Shown: positions 41,841 to 52,908, numbered from the stretch's first letter. The stretch: DNA of 64,000 nucleotides from Candidatus Nanopelagicales bacterium (GCA_017854795.1 JAFMHB010000009.1:1-64000), one strand, 5' to 3'. The notes: generated by a model from the letters alone, not told the origin. Translations and numbers: made by a program.

Positions 41841-42194
41841 ATGGCTGATGTATCCCGCCTCCCCGGCCCCAATGCTGATACTTGGGACTGGCAACTCCTT
41901 GGCCTGTGCCGTGGTGAAGACCCCAATATGTTCTTCCACCCCGAAGGTGAACGTGGACCTGCCCGAATCAACAGAGACGAATCGGCAAAGGCCGTCTGTG
42001 GAGCATGTCCCGTGAAAGTTCAATGCGCCCAGCATGCACTCGCGGTCCGTGAGCCATACGGAGTGTGGGGTGGCCTCACCGAGGACGAGCGAGAAGAGAT
42101 CTACGCCGGTCGCCTCAAGGCCAGCGCAGCGGTCGGCAGCGAAATCAGCATCGCACCAATCGGCTTCCCAATGCACATTGCAACCGCTTCATAA
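41841..42194 (+). CDS. WhiB family iron-sulfur transcriptional regulator, WhiB3/WhiD type
   Basis: 117 residues. Four Cys bind a [4Fe-4S] cluster: C23, then C53-x2-C56-x5-C62. The beta-turn GVWGG (74-78) is followed by LTEDEREEIYAG. The opening LPGPNADTWDWQLLGLCRG and FFHPEGERGPAR are almost those of M. tuberculosis WhiB3 and Streptomyces WhiD, and its place between guaB and groEL is the same. Such proteins bind sigma factor region 4 and respond to redox, NO or O2. A good promoter and a CRP-like site lie upstream. A bidirectional terminator separates it from groEL. Confidence 0.92.
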   Translation: MADVSRLPGPNADTWDWQLLGLCRGEDPNMFFHPEGERGPARINRDESAKAVCGACPVKVQCAQHALAVREPYGVWGGLTEDEREEIYAGRLKASAAVGSEISIAPIGFPMHIATAS

Positions 42195-42240
42195 TTTTTT
42201 TCCCAAACAAGTGTGACTACTGATTAACGTCTTAACGACA

Positions 42241-42280
42241 ATTAAAGGGTGGGGCTGCAGTAGCGGCCCCACCCTTTAAT
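42241..42280. terminator. Bidirectional terminator between whiB and groEL
   Basis: Perfect 15-bp arms ATTAAAGGGTGGGGC and GCCCCACCCTTTAAT with a 10-nt loop. The A/T flanks give U-rich tails on both strands. It serves the two converging genes. Confidence 0.85.
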
Positions 42281-42316
42281 GTATAAAAATGCTTTAGCGC
42301 AATTCACACTCACGAA

Positions 42317-43954
<1,638 letters not shown>

Positions 43955-44010
43955 TCAATCATGAAGTGGAGTTGTGCCGGAAAAAAACTTATGCTTGTGC
44001 TTGTTACTTG

Positions 44011-44054
44011 TCGATGAGCCCCACGCCTCCCGAGGGATTCGCGGGGCTCATCGA
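44011..44054 (-). terminator. Hairpin between groES and groEL (attenuator or processing site)
   Basis: Perfect 12-bp arms TCGATGAGCCCC (44011-44022) and GGGGCTCATCGA (44043-44054), with further pairing inside. A run of seven T on the transcript follows 23 nt later (complement of 43981-43987). It may terminate part of the groES transcripts. Confidence 0.65.
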
Positions 44055-44083
44055 AACAAGAATTTGTCCTTAGATTTACTTTT

Positions 44084-44383
44084 TTACTTCTCGACGATGG
44101 CTAGCACGTCGCGAGCAGACAGCAATAGGTATTCCTGTCCGTCGTACTTCACTTCGGTGCCGCCGTACTTGCTGTAAATAACGATGTCGCCGACCTTGAT
44201 GTCCAAGGGAATGCGCTTGTCGCCATCTTCGTCAAAACGACCTGGTCCAACTGCGAGAACCTTGCCCTCTTGGGGCTTTTCCTTCGCGGTGTCAGGGATA
44301 ACAAGTCCTGAGGCGGTTGTTTGCTCCGCTTCGAGGGTTTGTACCAAAATGCGATCTTCTAGGGGCTTAATGGAAACCGACAC
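44084..44383 (-). CDS. groES: Co-chaperonin GroES
   Basis: 10-kDa co-chaperonin, 99 residues, forming the heptameric lid of Gro[42 protein letters not shown] contains the mobile loop, and [33 protein letters not shown] is the family C-terminus. The GTG start at 44383 has a GGAGGAA region just upstream. Two CIRCE elements and a sigma70-like promoter lie upstream, so HrcA control is expected. Confidence 0.97.
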   Translation of the reverse strand: MSVSIKPLEDRILVQTLEAEQTTASGLVIPDTAKEKPQEGKVLAVGPGRFDEDGDKRIPLDIKVGDIVIYSKYGGTEVKYDGQEYLLLSARDVLAIVEK

Positions 44384-44454
44384 GGTTTATTCCTCCGGCT
44401 CGTGGGCACCAGCTACCTAAAGCTGGAGCGACTTACGAATATTTGGTCTTAAAG

Positions 44455-44481
44455 TTGGCACTCACATGGTGAGAGTGCCAA
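44455..44481. promoter_or_regulatory. CIRCE element (HrcA operator), perfect arms
   Basis: TTGGCACTC-N9-GAGTGCCAA has perfectly complementary arms and the CIRCE spacing. Compared with the consensus TTAGCACTC-N9-GAGTGCTAA it has a compensated change. It lies just downstream of the predicted groES transcription start. Confidence 0.88.
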
Positions 44482-44486
44482 GTCAA

Positions 44487-44515
44487 AGATTACGCAACAG
44501 TTAGCACTCTGTCAA
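44487..44515 (-). promoter_or_regulatory. groES promoter
   Basis: On the minus strand the -35 is TTGACA (complement of 44510-44515), the spacer is 17 nt and the -10 is TAATCT (44487-44492). The -35 box lies inside the spacer of the second CIRCE element. Confidence 0.65.
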
Positions 44516-44527
44516 ACCGAGTGCCAG
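44501..44527. promoter_or_regulatory. Second CIRCE element, one imperfect arm
   Basis: TTAGCACTC-N9-GAGTGCCAG: the left arm is the exact consensus and the right arm differs at two positions. It overlaps the groES -35 box. Tandem CIRCE sites are known upstream of Streptomyces groES. Confidence 0.75.
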
Positions 44528-44547
44528 CCAAGCGCTAATCCACCCCT

Positions 44548-44553
44548 TAGGCT
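44548..44553 (+). promoter_or_regulatory. Putative -10 box of leaderless methyltransferase gene
   Basis: TAGGCT, 6 nt before the GTG at 44560. Confidence 0.5.
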
Positions 44554-44559
44554 TACCCC

Positions 44560-45774
44560 GTGACCGACCCTTCCGGTAGGGAAACTCCCAATGCAAAAAC
44601 TCCCGAGTTCCCCGCTCCGAGCGAGGAGCTGATTTCCCTAGCGCGGACCGCGTTGGCCCAGCCCAGCGCAAATGAGCTCACCGTGATCACCTCGCTCAGG
44701 GCCCAGGGCCATGGGGTGGAATCCGTTCGACTGGCACTGGAACAGGTGCAACTGCGCGATAAGGCTTCAATCGCCTGGAAGAACAGCGGTCGGCAGCGCC
44801 AGACTTGGTATTTCACCCGGGATGGCCTTGAGGCCGCCAGTCACCCGCTCGTCGCGGCATTTCACGCCGAAATAATTTCCCATAGCGAGGTCACAGCGGT
44901 TGTTGACCTCACCGCTGGAATTGGCAGTGACAGTGCCGCCTTCATTCACGCCGGACTCAGAACCACCGCTGTTGAACTCGATCCCAATACGGCCGCCTTA
45001 CTGACCCACAACATTCACGACGCAAAAATCTTGATCGCCGACTCGATGCTGCTGGACCCCAACCAATGGGATCCACGCGACACCGCGATCTTTATTGATC
45101 CCGCGAGACGAGGTACTTCACGCTCACTCGACGGCGCTCGTGCACTCCCCGAACGCGACCCAGAGCGTTGGTCACCACCAATATCTTTCGTCAAAGGCCT
45201 TGCAAACAATTTTCGCGTTTTCGTGAAAGCTGCTCCTGCATTTAGTCCACCAGCGGGTTGGGCGCAGTTCATTATCAGTCTTGATGCGACCTTTGTAGAA
45301 ATGTTCACCACAAATGCAGCAACGGGAACTTACGCGGTCATGATCAATTCTGAAACCGAGGACACAAGTTTCATTACCCAAAATTTGGAACCGGTCAAAC
45401 AACTGCAATTAGAAATCAGTACGGAGGGGTTTCTCTATGAACTTGACCCGGCAATCACCCGAGCCTGGCTCGCCCCGCAGGTTGCCAGTGAACTGGGACT
45501 CACTCCCGTTGGCGCAAAGAATATTTGGCTTTTCGGACCAGCAACTCCCTTTGCTCACGCCCGCCCCTACCGAGTGCATGACATATTTCCCATCAAGGAG
45601 ATCAAGTCACGTGTGAAGCACTTGCCCGGAATAGCCTTGAAAACAAAGGATGGAAGGCGTGATCAGAAGGACCTACGAAAAGCTAGCGATAAGCCCGATC
45701 ACAATGAATGGGCGGTCGTAATCTTGGGAAGCGGCACTAGCGAGCAGGCTGTGTTAGTCCGGCGCGAACGCTAG
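44560..45774 (+). CDS. Class I SAM-dependent methyltransferase with THUMP-like domain
   Basis: 404 residues. The N-terminal region (1-90) is helical. The SAM fold starts at VVDLTAGIGSDSAAFIHAGLRTTAVELDPN (motif I and acidic motif II), with ILIADSM and IDPARRG as the motif IV region. The C-terminal part (about 290-400) resembles the THUMP-like domain of this actinobacterial family (LKTKDGRRDQKDLRK). The substrate is unknown; RNA is likely by domain type. GTG 44560 fits a leaderless TAGGCT promoter. The last codons lie in a 12-bp tandem repeat shared with the converging deacetylase gene, with a 38-nt overlap. Confidence 0.75.
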   Translation: MTDPSGRETPNAKTPEFPAPSEELISLARTALAQPSANELTVITSLRAQGHGVESVRLALEQVQLRDKASIAWKNSGRQRQTWYFTRDGLEAASHPLVAAFHAEIISHSEVTAVVDLTAGIGSDSAAFIHAGLRTTAVELDPNTAALLTHNIHDAKILIADSMLLDPNQWDPRDTAIFIDPARRGTSRSLDGARALPERDPERWSPPISFVKGLANNFRVFVKAAPAFSPPAGWAQFIISLDATFVEMFTTNAATGTYAVMINSETEDTSFITQNLEPVKQLQLEISTEGFLYELDPAITRAWLAPQVASELGLTPVGAKNIWLFGPATPFAHARPYRVHDIFPIKEIKSRVKHLPGIALKTKDGRRDQKDLRKASDKPDHNEWAVVILGSGTSEQAVLVRRER

Positions 45775-46516
45775 GGCGAACGCTAGAGCGAACACTGAGC
45801 ATTGCGGGAACATTATTTATCCGCGGAAGGTAATCATCAAGATTTGCCGGTTCAAGGCCAGCCTCCCGAATCTTTTTAACGGCAAGCTTCAAATCTTTTT
45901 TGAGGTTCTTTGAAAAGTGCATCAAGACAATTGAGCCGGGTCGCAACTTCGAATCAGCATAAGAAATTTTTCCGTTGCTGATCGATGCATCCCACATAAC
46001 TATTTGTTGAATTCCACATTTCTCACCCATCCTGCGCACTGCTTGGGAATCCTGTCCGGCTCCATATGGTGGCCGAAGCATCCAGGGATGCCAGTTGTAC
46101 TTCTTTGCATACCGTTTTTGAACATAGCAAATTTCATGATCCAAATCAGTGGACTTCTTAGCAAATGACGCGTGGGTCGCCGAGTGGTTTTGCACTGAAC
46201 CCCACTGCGTGAATTCATTGAAATATTTTTTTGAATCTTTGATGGTCCATGACGAAAGAAATGCCGTGACGGGTAACTTATTTGCCTTAACGTAGGCCAA
46301 CGAATTTTCTGTTTTATAGATCCCGTCGTCGATCGTAATAAAGGCGACCTTGTCCTTAGTCTTGATCCGGTACACGGACTTGGGAATCTGAACACTTTGG
46401 CGAGCGGGGATCACTGTTTCAACATTGTTTTCGGTTGCACTCAAACCCACCTGAGCTCCTACGAGGGTGGAAAGAAATACAGCACTTCCGACGAAAGCCG
46501 CAACAACCCGGTGCAT
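45737..46516 (-). CDS. Secreted polysaccharide deacetylase (NodB domain)
   Basis: 259 residues, exported by an N-terminal signal (MHRVVAAFVGSAVFLSTLVGA). NodB motifs in order: FITIDDGIY (motif 1, Asp-Asp), HSATHASF (motif 2, metal His residues), LRPPYGAG (motif 3), VMWDAS (motif 4) and SIVLMHF (motif 5 His). It probably de-N-acetylates a cell-wall or capsular glycan. Lys-rich surface stretches are notable. The C-terminus contains three four-residue repeats S-V-R-(S/P/A), encoded by a 12-bp repeat. ATG 46516 has GGAGGAGAA directly upstream. Confidence 0.87.
   Translation of the reverse strand: MHRVVAAFVGSAVFLSTLVGAQVGLSATENNVETVIPARQSVQIPKSVYRIKTKDKVAFITIDDGIYKTENSLAYVKANKLPVTAFLSSWTIKDSKKYFNEFTQWGSVQNHSATHASFAKKSTDLDHEICYVQKRYAKKYNWHPWMLRPPYGAGQDSQAVRRMGEKCGIQQIVMWDASISNGKISYADSKLRPGSIVLMHFSKNLKKDLKLAVKKIREAGLEPANLDDYLPRINNVPAMLSVRSSVRPSVRAGLTQPAR
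45764..45799. repeat. 12-bp tandem repeat, three copies, across two gene ends
   Basis: Unit GCGAACGCTAGG is repeated at 45764, 45776 and 45788, with changes in the last copy. It contains the TAG stop of the methyltransferase gene and encodes the SVR repeats of the converging deacetylase. Confidence 0.8.
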
Positions 46517-46616
46517 TTCTCCTCCATTCGCATTCGTATTTTCCACCCCGCCAATCCCAAGAGTCACAGGAGTTTAACCCCTTTACCTCGATTGAAGCCA
46601 GTCCTTGCCTGCGAAG

Positions 46617-47651
46617 CTAGAACAATACTTCATTGACCGACAGGGTTGAGGTGGCCGGGAAATCAACAGGTGAAGGCGCCGCTCCTACCCGGAATAGGTG
46701 AGAGCCCAGTGCCGCAACCATTGCCCCGTTGTCGGTGCACAAAGTTGGACTGGGTATCCGGAGTTCAATTCCAGCGACAGCACAACGCTCGGCTGCCAGC
46801 GCTCGCAACCGCGAATTTGCCGCGACTCCCCCAGCGATCACCAAGTGGGGTGCATTTTGATCCACGGCCGCCGCAATAGCTTTGCTGGTCAGAATGTCCG
46901 CTATTGCCTCCTGAACCGAAGCAGCGACATCGGGTACTGAGATCGCGTTACCTAACCTTTGCTGTTCTTTCACCCAACGGGCCACGGCAGTCTTTAATCC
47001 CGAGAAGGAGAAATTGAATGCATGGGCTGGATCAGCGCGAAGGGCTCGGGGGAAATTAATCGCATTCGAATTCCCGTTTTGCGCGGCTTGGTCAATCATG
47101 GGACCTCCAGGAAATGGTAATCCAAGGAGGCGAGCAACTTTGTCGAATGCCTCGCCAGCGGCATCATCCAAAGTTTGACCAAGGGAGGTGAAATCACCAT
47201 TACTAACTTTGATTAACGATGAATGCCCACCAGAGACCAGCAAGCCAATAACAGGTTCGGGTAAAGGTCCATGCTCAAGCTCGTCAACCATTACGTGAGC
47301 CGCAAGGTGGTTCACACCGTAAATCGGTTTCCCCAACCCCAATGCCAGTGCTTTCGCTGATGCAACTCCAACAATCAGTGCACCAACCAATCCTGGGCCT
47401 GCTGTCACCGCAATCGCATCGATATCTGAGAGTGAAACCCCAGCTTGGGAGCAAGCAAGTTCAATTGTTGGCAACATTGCTTCTAAGTGCGCCCTGCTAG
47501 CAACTTCCGGCACCACTCCACCGAATCGGGCATGAAGTTCCACACTCGACGCCAAGGCATTGGACAGTAATTCCCGGCCGCGAACGATTCCAACTCCTGT
47601 TTCATCGCAGGACGTCTCAATTCCCAGCACCAAAGGTTGGTCGATGCTCAT
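46617..47651 (-). CDS. tsaD: tRNA N6-adenosine threonylcarbamoyltransferase
   Basis: Catalytic subunit of t6A37 modification. [15 protein letters not shown] at the N-terminus, metal-binding His115 and His119 in [41 protein letters not shown] and [13 protein letters not shown] are all intact. 344 residues. ATG 47651 overlaps the rimI stop by 4 nt. The upstream genes rimI, tsaB and tsaE form one unit with overlapping ends. Confidence 0.97.
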   Translation of the reverse strand: MSIDQPLVLGIETSCDETGVGIVRGRELLSNALASSVELHARFGGVVPEVASRAHLEAMLPTIELACSQAGVSLSDIDAIAVTAGPGLVGALIVGVASAKALALGLGKPIYGVNHLAAHVMVDELEHGPLPEPVIGLLVSGGHSSLIKVSNGDFTSLGQTLDDAAGEAFDKVARLLGLPFPGGPMIDQAAQNGNSNAINFPRALRADPAHAFNFSFSGLKTAVARWVKEQQRLGNAISVPDVAASVQEAIADILTSKAIAAAVDQNAPHLVIAGGVAANSRLRALAAERCAVAGIELRIPSPTLCTDNGAMVAALGSHLFRVGAAPSPVDFPATSTLSVNEVLF

Positions 47652-48112
47652 GATCGATTCTCGCGTTCATCACGGCGCAAAATCAGCGCATCGGTTCCAT
47701 CGGGATAGTAATTGACTCGTTTACTAATTTCTTTGAAACCAAACAATGAGTAAAGTGAAAGTGCTGCCAAGTTGTCATCACGCACTTCAAGGAAGATGAA
47801 GGTCACTTTCAATTCCACCGAAAGATCAACTAAATGGCCTAGGAGTTGGCGGCCAATTCCCTGACCTTGGAATGGTTCACCAACCGCAATAGTCTGAATG
47901 TCAGCATCGCTTCCCGAAACACTCAGACCCGCATATCCACTAATAACCCCAGAACTTTCATAAACGACATAGTGATTGTGAGGTTGGGCTAATTCGCGCC
48001 ACCATTGATCTGTAGACCACGAGTCATGGGGAAAAAGGTTACGCTCCAGTTTGTCGATTTCGGCAATATCCCACCAGCGCATAGGACGAATTCCAATTGT
48101 TGAAGTCTTCAC
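47648..48112 (-). CDS. rimI: Ribosomal protein S18-alanine N-acetyltransferase (GNAT)
   Basis: 154-residue GNAT acetyltransferase. The acetyl-CoA motif is [19 protein letters not shown], with the family N-terminus [21 protein letters not shown] and C-terminal [30 protein letters not shown]. The position between tsaB and tsaD is the usual one for rimI. Starts and ends overlap the neighbours by 4 nt. Confidence 0.9.
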   Translation of the reverse strand: MKTSTIGIRPMRWWDIAEIDKLERNLFPHDSWSTDQWWRELAQPHNHYVVYESSGVISGYAGLSVSGSDADIQTIAVGEPFQGQGIGRQLLGHLVDLSVELKVTFIFLEVRDDNLAALSLYSLFGFKEISKRVNYYPDGTDALILRRDERENRS

Positions 48113-48705
48113 AACTGCACCGGAACACTTGGCTTAGCATCGGCTTCTCTCAGATACATGGGGGATATATCCAATTGATCGCCACGTAAAGCACATGCCG
48201 CTATGTCTACTGCGTGCGGTAAAACCTCAGTCACCAACGGGATTCCCGCTGCGAGCGCCAACTCCCCAACAACTTCGGTCAGGTCGACACGGGGCCCAAA
48301 TATTCTTTTTCCGCTGCTATCAAATTTCGCCCAGTAGTACTCCTTGCGGCGGGCATCTGTTGCTGCAATGAATTCGCTGCCGGGGGCAACCAAGCTCTGA
48401 CGAATAATTGCATTGGAGACAGCATCGAGTGAACAAACTCCAACAACGGGAACCGACCAAGCCGCAGACAGTGCTTGGGCAAAAGCAATGCCAACCCGCA
48501 ATCCCGTGTATGGCCCGGGACCCACACCACAGGCAATCAAGTCGGGTAACGAGTTCAGATCCAATTCCAGTTCGGTGAACAGCGATCCAATTGCTTCAAC
48601 GTGACCACGGGCATCAGTGTGACTGGCCATGGAGATCACGGTGCCAGAATCCACCAAGGCGATTGAACTTAACTCCGTAGAAGTATCAACTGCGATGATT
48701 TTCAC
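48109..48705 (-). CDS. tsaB: tRNA t6A biosynthesis protein TsaB
   Basis: ASKHA-fold partner of TsaD, 198 residues. IIAVDTSTELSSIALV at the N-terminus and CGVGPGPYTGLRVGIAFAQALS are the family signatures. It lacks the metal-binding His pair of TsaD, as expected. ATG 48705 overlaps the tsaE stop; the stop overlaps rimI. Confidence 0.93.
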   Translation of the reverse strand: MKIIAVDTSTELSSIALVDSGTVISMASHTDARGHVEAIGSLFTELELDLNSLPDLIACGVGPGPYTGLRVGIAFAQALSAAWSVPVVGVCSLDAVSNAIIRQSLVAPGSEFIAATDARRKEYYWAKFDSSGKRIFGPRVDLTEVVGELALAAGIPLVTEVLPHAVDIAACALRGDQLDISPMYLREADAKPSVPVQL

Positions 48706-49169
48706 GTGAGCACTGATTCGATTCGGCGTAGAAACGCCTCCCCTGAAGGTGGATAAGAAGTGAAGTTAATTTCACGCCCAAACTCGGACTCCGAATTAAT
48801 CCGCATTTCAACTACCGTCTCACCGAATTCGCCCACCCACGGTCCCCCCCACTCAACCAAGGTCAACGCGTTTTCGGCATCGATTTCTGACCACAGGTCC
48901 ATGAGTTGATCAACAGCGCTTACCCGATACACATCAAGGTGCAATAACTCCAGCGAACCAACTGACCTGTAGGACTTACTCATAACAAATGTTGGACTGG
49001 TCACGGGTTCAGTGATTCCCAACCCCCGTGCAACACCCTGGGCAAAAGTGGTTTTACCTGCACCCAGTTCACCCGTGAGAATCAAGACGTCGCCGCCCCG
49101 AGAAACTGCAGCAATTGATTCACCGAGGGATTGCATTTGTTCTGGAGTCTCAATCCTCATGCTGGTCAT
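48702..49169 (-). CDS. tsaE: tRNA t6A biosynthesis ATPase TsaE
   Basis: Small P-loop ATPase that drives the TsaBD complex. LTGELGAGKTTFAQGVARGLG is Walker A, VTSPTFVMSKSY and LLHLDVYRV follow, and LVEWGGPW is the family C-terminal motif. I list ATG 49169; ATG 49160 (starting RIETPEQ) and TTG 49178 are alternatives. The 5' end overlaps the alpha/beta hydrolase stop. First member of the t6A block. Confidence 0.92.
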   Translation of the reverse strand: MTSMRIETPEQMQSLGESIAAVSRGGDVLILTGELGAGKTTFAQGVARGLGITEPVTSPTFVMSKSYRSVGSLELLHLDVYRVSAVDQLMDLWSEIDAENALTLVEWGGPWVGEFGETVVEMRINSESEFGREINFTSYPPSGEAFLRRIESVLT

Positions 49170-50226
49170 GTCTTTCAATTATCCTGTCAACAAATCCGGT
49201 GAGGAGTTCATTTACTTCAACATTCCGCTCGATTGTCACCATGTGGCCACTTTCCGCAAGCACAACAAATTCAGCTCCGGGTACTTGTTCAATGATTGCT
49301 TCACTCATTGCCGGTGGGGTCAATCGATCTGATTCACCGACAATCACCAAGGTTTCCACCTGCTGCAGCGGCTCTAGTGAATCAAGTTTGTTGTGCTCAT
49401 AAATATTGGGTAGGAAGTCAACCAGGATATTGAAATTTGTTGAGGAGACCATGTCTGCAACAAATTCACCCGCGTGAACTGGGGCAACCGACCCAAATGA
49501 ATATAGGCGTGTCAGCAGCAGCCCTAGATCGGTTTTGCTCCAGCGCGAGTGTGAAAGCGCGGTCCCACCTTTGGCCATAACGGAAGCAACCCCGGGGACC
49601 AGCCCTTGTACAACCCGAGAAATCGGTGCGGGCAAACCCAAAGTGGATGCACCAACAGAACTTGCGGCGCTAGAAATCAACCCAACACCGATTACTTGGG
49701 TGCCGAAAAGTTCTGGGTGCTGCTGCAACAGGGCCAAAATAGACATCCCACCCATTGAGTGCCCGATCACTATCAACGTATCGTTGGGTGCAACCTGATT
49801 GATCACCGAATACAAATCACGTCCAAGTTGATCAATACTGTGATCACGGGTCTGTGCATCAGCAACATAAGTGGACTCGCCGTGCCCCCTCTGGTCATAG
49901 AAAACCAATGTTGCGCGATCACGTAAGGCTAGGCGTTGGTAGTACCACGAGTTGCGGTTCAAAGCGAAGCCGTGAGGCATGACGATTGTTACTCGTGAGC
50001 CGGTCAGCCGATCTACTTCACCGGCGAGGACCGCACCGTCGGAGGTGAAAACTTCAAATGGCTCACCGTGTAAGGAATAGAACTCCGTCAAATCAGTATC
50101 ACGATCCGGGGTGGCGCTGAATCGCATGACCAAACGTTCCGCGGCCGCACCTGCGGCGGCCCCGAGCGCGACGGCTCCGAGTGAGAGAACAGCGCGTCCG
50201 GCTACCTTGCCAAAATCTACAGCCAC
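49150..50226 (-). CDS. Alpha/beta-fold hydrolase
   Basis: 358 residues with an N-terminal Ala/Gly-rich hydrophobic stretch (residues 8-32), probably a membrane anchor. The triad is visible: nucleophile Ser157 in VIGHSMGGMS, Asp in VGESDRLTPP (near 305) and His in ESGHMV (near 330); the oxyanion motif is PHGFALN. It stands between alr and tsaE, where many actinobacteria carry such a gene. The substrate is unknown. GTG 50226 has GAGG 7 nt upstream. Confidence 0.85.
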   Translation of the reverse strand: MAVDFGKVAGRAVLSLGAVALGAAAGAAAERLVMRFSATPDRDTDLTEFYSLHGEPFEVFTSDGAVLAGEVDRLTGSRVTIVMPHGFALNRNSWYYQRLALRDRATLVFYDQRGHGESTYVADAQTRDHSIDQLGRDLYSVINQVAPNDTLIVIGHSMGGMSILALLQQHPELFGTQVIGVGLISSAASSVGASTLGLPAPISRVVQGLVPGVASVMAKGGTALSHSRWSKTDLGLLLTRLYSFGSVAPVHAGEFVADMVSSTNFNILVDFLPNIYEHNKLDSLEPLQQVETLVIVGESDRLTPPAMSEAIIEQVPGAEFVVLAESGHMVTIERNVEVNELLTGFVDRIIERHDQHED

Positions 50227-50287
50227 CTGCCAACCTCACCGCCTAACGTCAATGGAATAAGAATCAAACTACCAATGAAAAAAAACT

Positions 50288-51451
50288 TCACATGTGAACC
50301 CGCGGGATTCGCGATCCGAGCCGAGTGACTATTTCGTATCCAATACTCCCACTGAGTTCGCCCCACTGATCCGCGGTTAATTCGCCGTGTTCCCCCGACC
50401 CGAATAAGTACACCTCACTACCGGCGGAAATGCCAGCAGCACAATCTGTTGTGTCGATCACGAACTGATCCATGGCGATTGTTCCCACCTGAGCCATCAA
50501 TTCCCCCGCAGCAGAAACAGCCACGCGGTTGCTTGCACTTCGTGGAATTCCATCGCCGTAACCCACCGGGACCAAGCCAAGTTGGCTATCCCGACCAGAG
50601 ATCCAAGTATGAAGGTAGGACACCCCCGCTCCAGCCGCTACAGATTTCACCGAACTGAGCCTCGCAACCAGTGTCATGGCTGGCACTAAATTCAATTCAG
50701 CTGAATTCGCCCGCACGACATTCGGTGACAGTCCATACACACCAATACCTACACGAACAAGATTGAATCGGGAATCCGGGTGCCACAAGGCTCCCGCGGT
50801 ATTGGCAAGGTGAATCACTTCAGGCTCAATTCCCGCCGACGCTAAATCTGAGAGCGCCAACATGAAAACTGAGCGCTGGGCAGAAACTGATTCATGAGCA
50901 ATCACAGGGTCTACATGATCAGCACTCGCTAAGTGACTCCACACGCCGCGCACCCCGATTACGCCGTCTGCAGCCAGTGTCGTCAACTCGGGGATGATCT
51001 GACCCAGTTCGCCAGTGGGGAGACCGTTCCGATTCAATCCCGTATCAATCTTCACATGAATATTCGCGCGCTTTCCCAAACTGCGAGCCGCGACGGCGAT
51101 CTCATCTAATTCACGGGAACTCGACACAGAAAGATCAATGTCGGCTTCAACGCACGCGGCAAGATCAGGATCCCCCGGCGTGCTCAGCCAACACAGCAGT
51201 TTCCCGCGATCTCCCGCAGCACGCAATTCAAGTGCTTCACGAGGCAGAGCAACTCCTAGCCACGTGACTCCATGTGCACGAAGCAACGGGGCAACGAAGT
51301 TAACCCCGTGTCCATAGGCATCTGCTTTTACAACAGCCATCACTTGGACACCGGTAATCGCCTGAATCGTGTCGTAATTACGCAGGATCGCCTCGCCACT
51401 GACATTGGCCCAGGCCCGGGCATTGGGCCTATCAGCAGAATTAGAGGTCAT
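50288..51451 (-). CDS. alr: Alanine racemase
   Basis: Makes D-Ala for peptidoglycan. PLP Lys42 lies in VMAVVKADAYGHG, the second catalytic Tyr in AGVSYLHTW, and VPVGYGDGIPR and TIAMDQFVID are family motifs. ATG 51451 (387 residues) is chosen; it overlaps the nnr stop by 11 nt. Upstream in-frame residues are not alr-like. It ends with RLGSRIPRVHM, a usual Alr ending. Confidence 0.95.
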   Translation of the reverse strand: MTSNSADRPNARAWANVSGEAILRNYDTIQAITGVQVMAVVKADAYGHGVNFVAPLLRAHGVTWLGVALPREALELRAAGDRGKLLCWLSTPGDPDLAACVEADIDLSVSSSRELDEIAVAARSLGKRANIHVKIDTGLNRNGLPTGELGQIIPELTTLAADGVIGVRGVWSHLASADHVDPVIAHESVSAQRSVFMLALSDLASAGIEPEVIHLANTAGALWHPDSRFNLVRVGIGVYGLSPNVVRANSAELNLVPAMTLVARLSSVKSVAAGAGVSYLHTWISGRDSQLGLVPVGYGDGIPRSASNRVAVSAAGELMAQVGTIAMDQFVIDTTDCAAGISAGSEVYLFGSGEHGELTADQWGELSGSIGYEIVTRLGSRIPRVHM

Positions 51452-52904
51452 GCAACACCATGCCCACCATGTTGCCAATATCAACGGCAGTCGGATTCTC
51501 CAACTGAGCTTCTGCAATTCGCCCTGCCCGAGAGTGAATCCACACGCCTGCCGCAACTATCGCCAACACATCAACGCCATCAAGTGCCCTGCCCGCGAGT
51601 AGCCCACCAATAATTCCGGTCAGTACATCACCTGACCCAGCGGTTCCTAGTGCTGGACTTGCCTCAATGTCAACGAATGACCGCCCATCAGGTCCAACCA
51701 CCAGAGTTCGCGGACCCTTCGCTACCACAATCACATTCAATTCGCGCGCAGCGGTGCGAACAGACTCAAGGTCGAAGCCAACCAAACTCGGAAATAGCTG
51801 TCGAAACTCGCCCACATGCGGGGTTATTACCGTCACTCCCGAACGCGCCGCAGCCGCGGCACGCAGATCTGCTGAGTGTGCGACATCACTGAGTGCGCCA
51901 GCATCAAGTACGACCGGTACTGCACCACCGAGAACAGAGGTCAGAAACTCGTGTTCGGCCTCGCGCCCTGAAAACCCGGGGCCAACCGCCCACCCGGTGA
52001 TTCGCGGTGAATCAGATTCAATTGAAACTACATTGGGTAATGAATCAAGGACCTCGGAACGGTCAACGAATCCCTCACGGAACATGACCATGCCGACGCC
52101 ACTGTGCTGTGCTCCTAGGACGCTGAGCATTGCGGCTCCGGGATAACTTGGTGATCCCGCAGCAATTCCCACAACTCCCCGGGAATACTTGTAGGAATCA
52201 AAACTCAGTGCTGGCACTAACTCGGCTACCTCGTGATCCCCCAATATTTGCAACACGGGATCAGTATCAAATTCCAAATCCAAATCAACAACCTCAATCG
52301 CACCCGCAAACGCAGCACCCGGAGCAAGCACCAAGCCAGGTTTAAGTGCACCGAAAGTAAATGTCACGTCGGCGTGAACACAAGAGTCGACATCGCAATC
52401 ACCCGTATCGGCATTCACCCCGCTAGGAATGTCAACCGCCACGACGAGTGGTGACAGGTTAATAAAGCGAGCAAGTTTGGCATCAACGGGCCGCGAACTC
52501 CCAAGCCCTGCAATCCCGTCGAGCACCAAATCAAAATCCCCGACCAGCGAATCAATCACGCGTCCGCCGGCGCCTAGAGCTGCTGCGAGACCTTTCTCAT
52601 GACACACACCGGGAACGACACAATAGATCTGCACGAGAACACCACGTCGAGCCAGTAATGCCCCTGCAAAAAGTGCATCCCCGCCGTTATTACCCGGACC
52701 GACAACAACTAGGACCGACGTGCCATAAACACAACCAAAAGTCTCTCGCAATAGATCAGCACAGCCAACGCCGAGAGCGAATGCCGCACGTTGCATGAGG
52801 GAACCCGGAGCCGTGACCAAAAATGCGCGCTCCTCAGCGGCCCGGATCTGTGCGACCGGAAAAACCGGTAAACCGAGATTGTGGGACACCAGAGACAAAG
52901 TCAT
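51441..52904 (-). CDS. nnr: Bifunctional NAD(P)H-hydrate epimerase / ADP-dependent dehydratase
   Basis: Repairs damaged NAD(P)HX. The N-terminal epimerase domain has VVVGPGNNGGDALFAGALLARRG and DGIAGLGSSRPVD. The C-terminal ribokinase-like dehydratase has KYSRGVVGIAAGSPSYPGAAML, WAVGPGF, VVLDAGAL, VITPHVGEF and LGTAGSGDVLTGIIGGLLA. 487 residues. ATG 52904 lies 4 nt after the glmS stop; TTG 52916 would overlap it. Confidence 0.94.
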   Translation of the reverse strand: MTLSLVSHNLGLPVFPVAQIRAAEERAFLVTAPGSLMQRAAFALGVGCADLLRETFGCVYGTSVLVVVGPGNNGGDALFAGALLARRGVLVQIYCVVPGVCHEKGLAAALGAGGRVIDSLVGDFDLVLDGIAGLGSSRPVDAKLARFINLSPLVVAVDIPSGVNADTGDCDVDSCVHADVTFTFGALKPGLVLAPGAAFAGAIEVVDLDLEFDTDPVLQILGDHEVAELVPALSFDSYKYSRGVVGIAAGSPSYPGAAMLSVLGAQHSGVGMVMFREGFVDRSEVLDSLPNVVSIESDSPRITGWAVGPGFSGREAEHEFLTSVLGGAVPVVLDAGALSDVAHSADLRAAAAARSGVTVITPHVGEFRQLFPSLVGFDLESVRTAARELNVIVVAKGPRTLVVGPDGRSFVDIEASPALGTAGSGDVLTGIIGGLLAGRALDGVDVLAIVAAGVWIHSRAGRIAEAQLENPTAVDIGNMVGMVLHDL

Positions 52905-52908
52905 CGAA

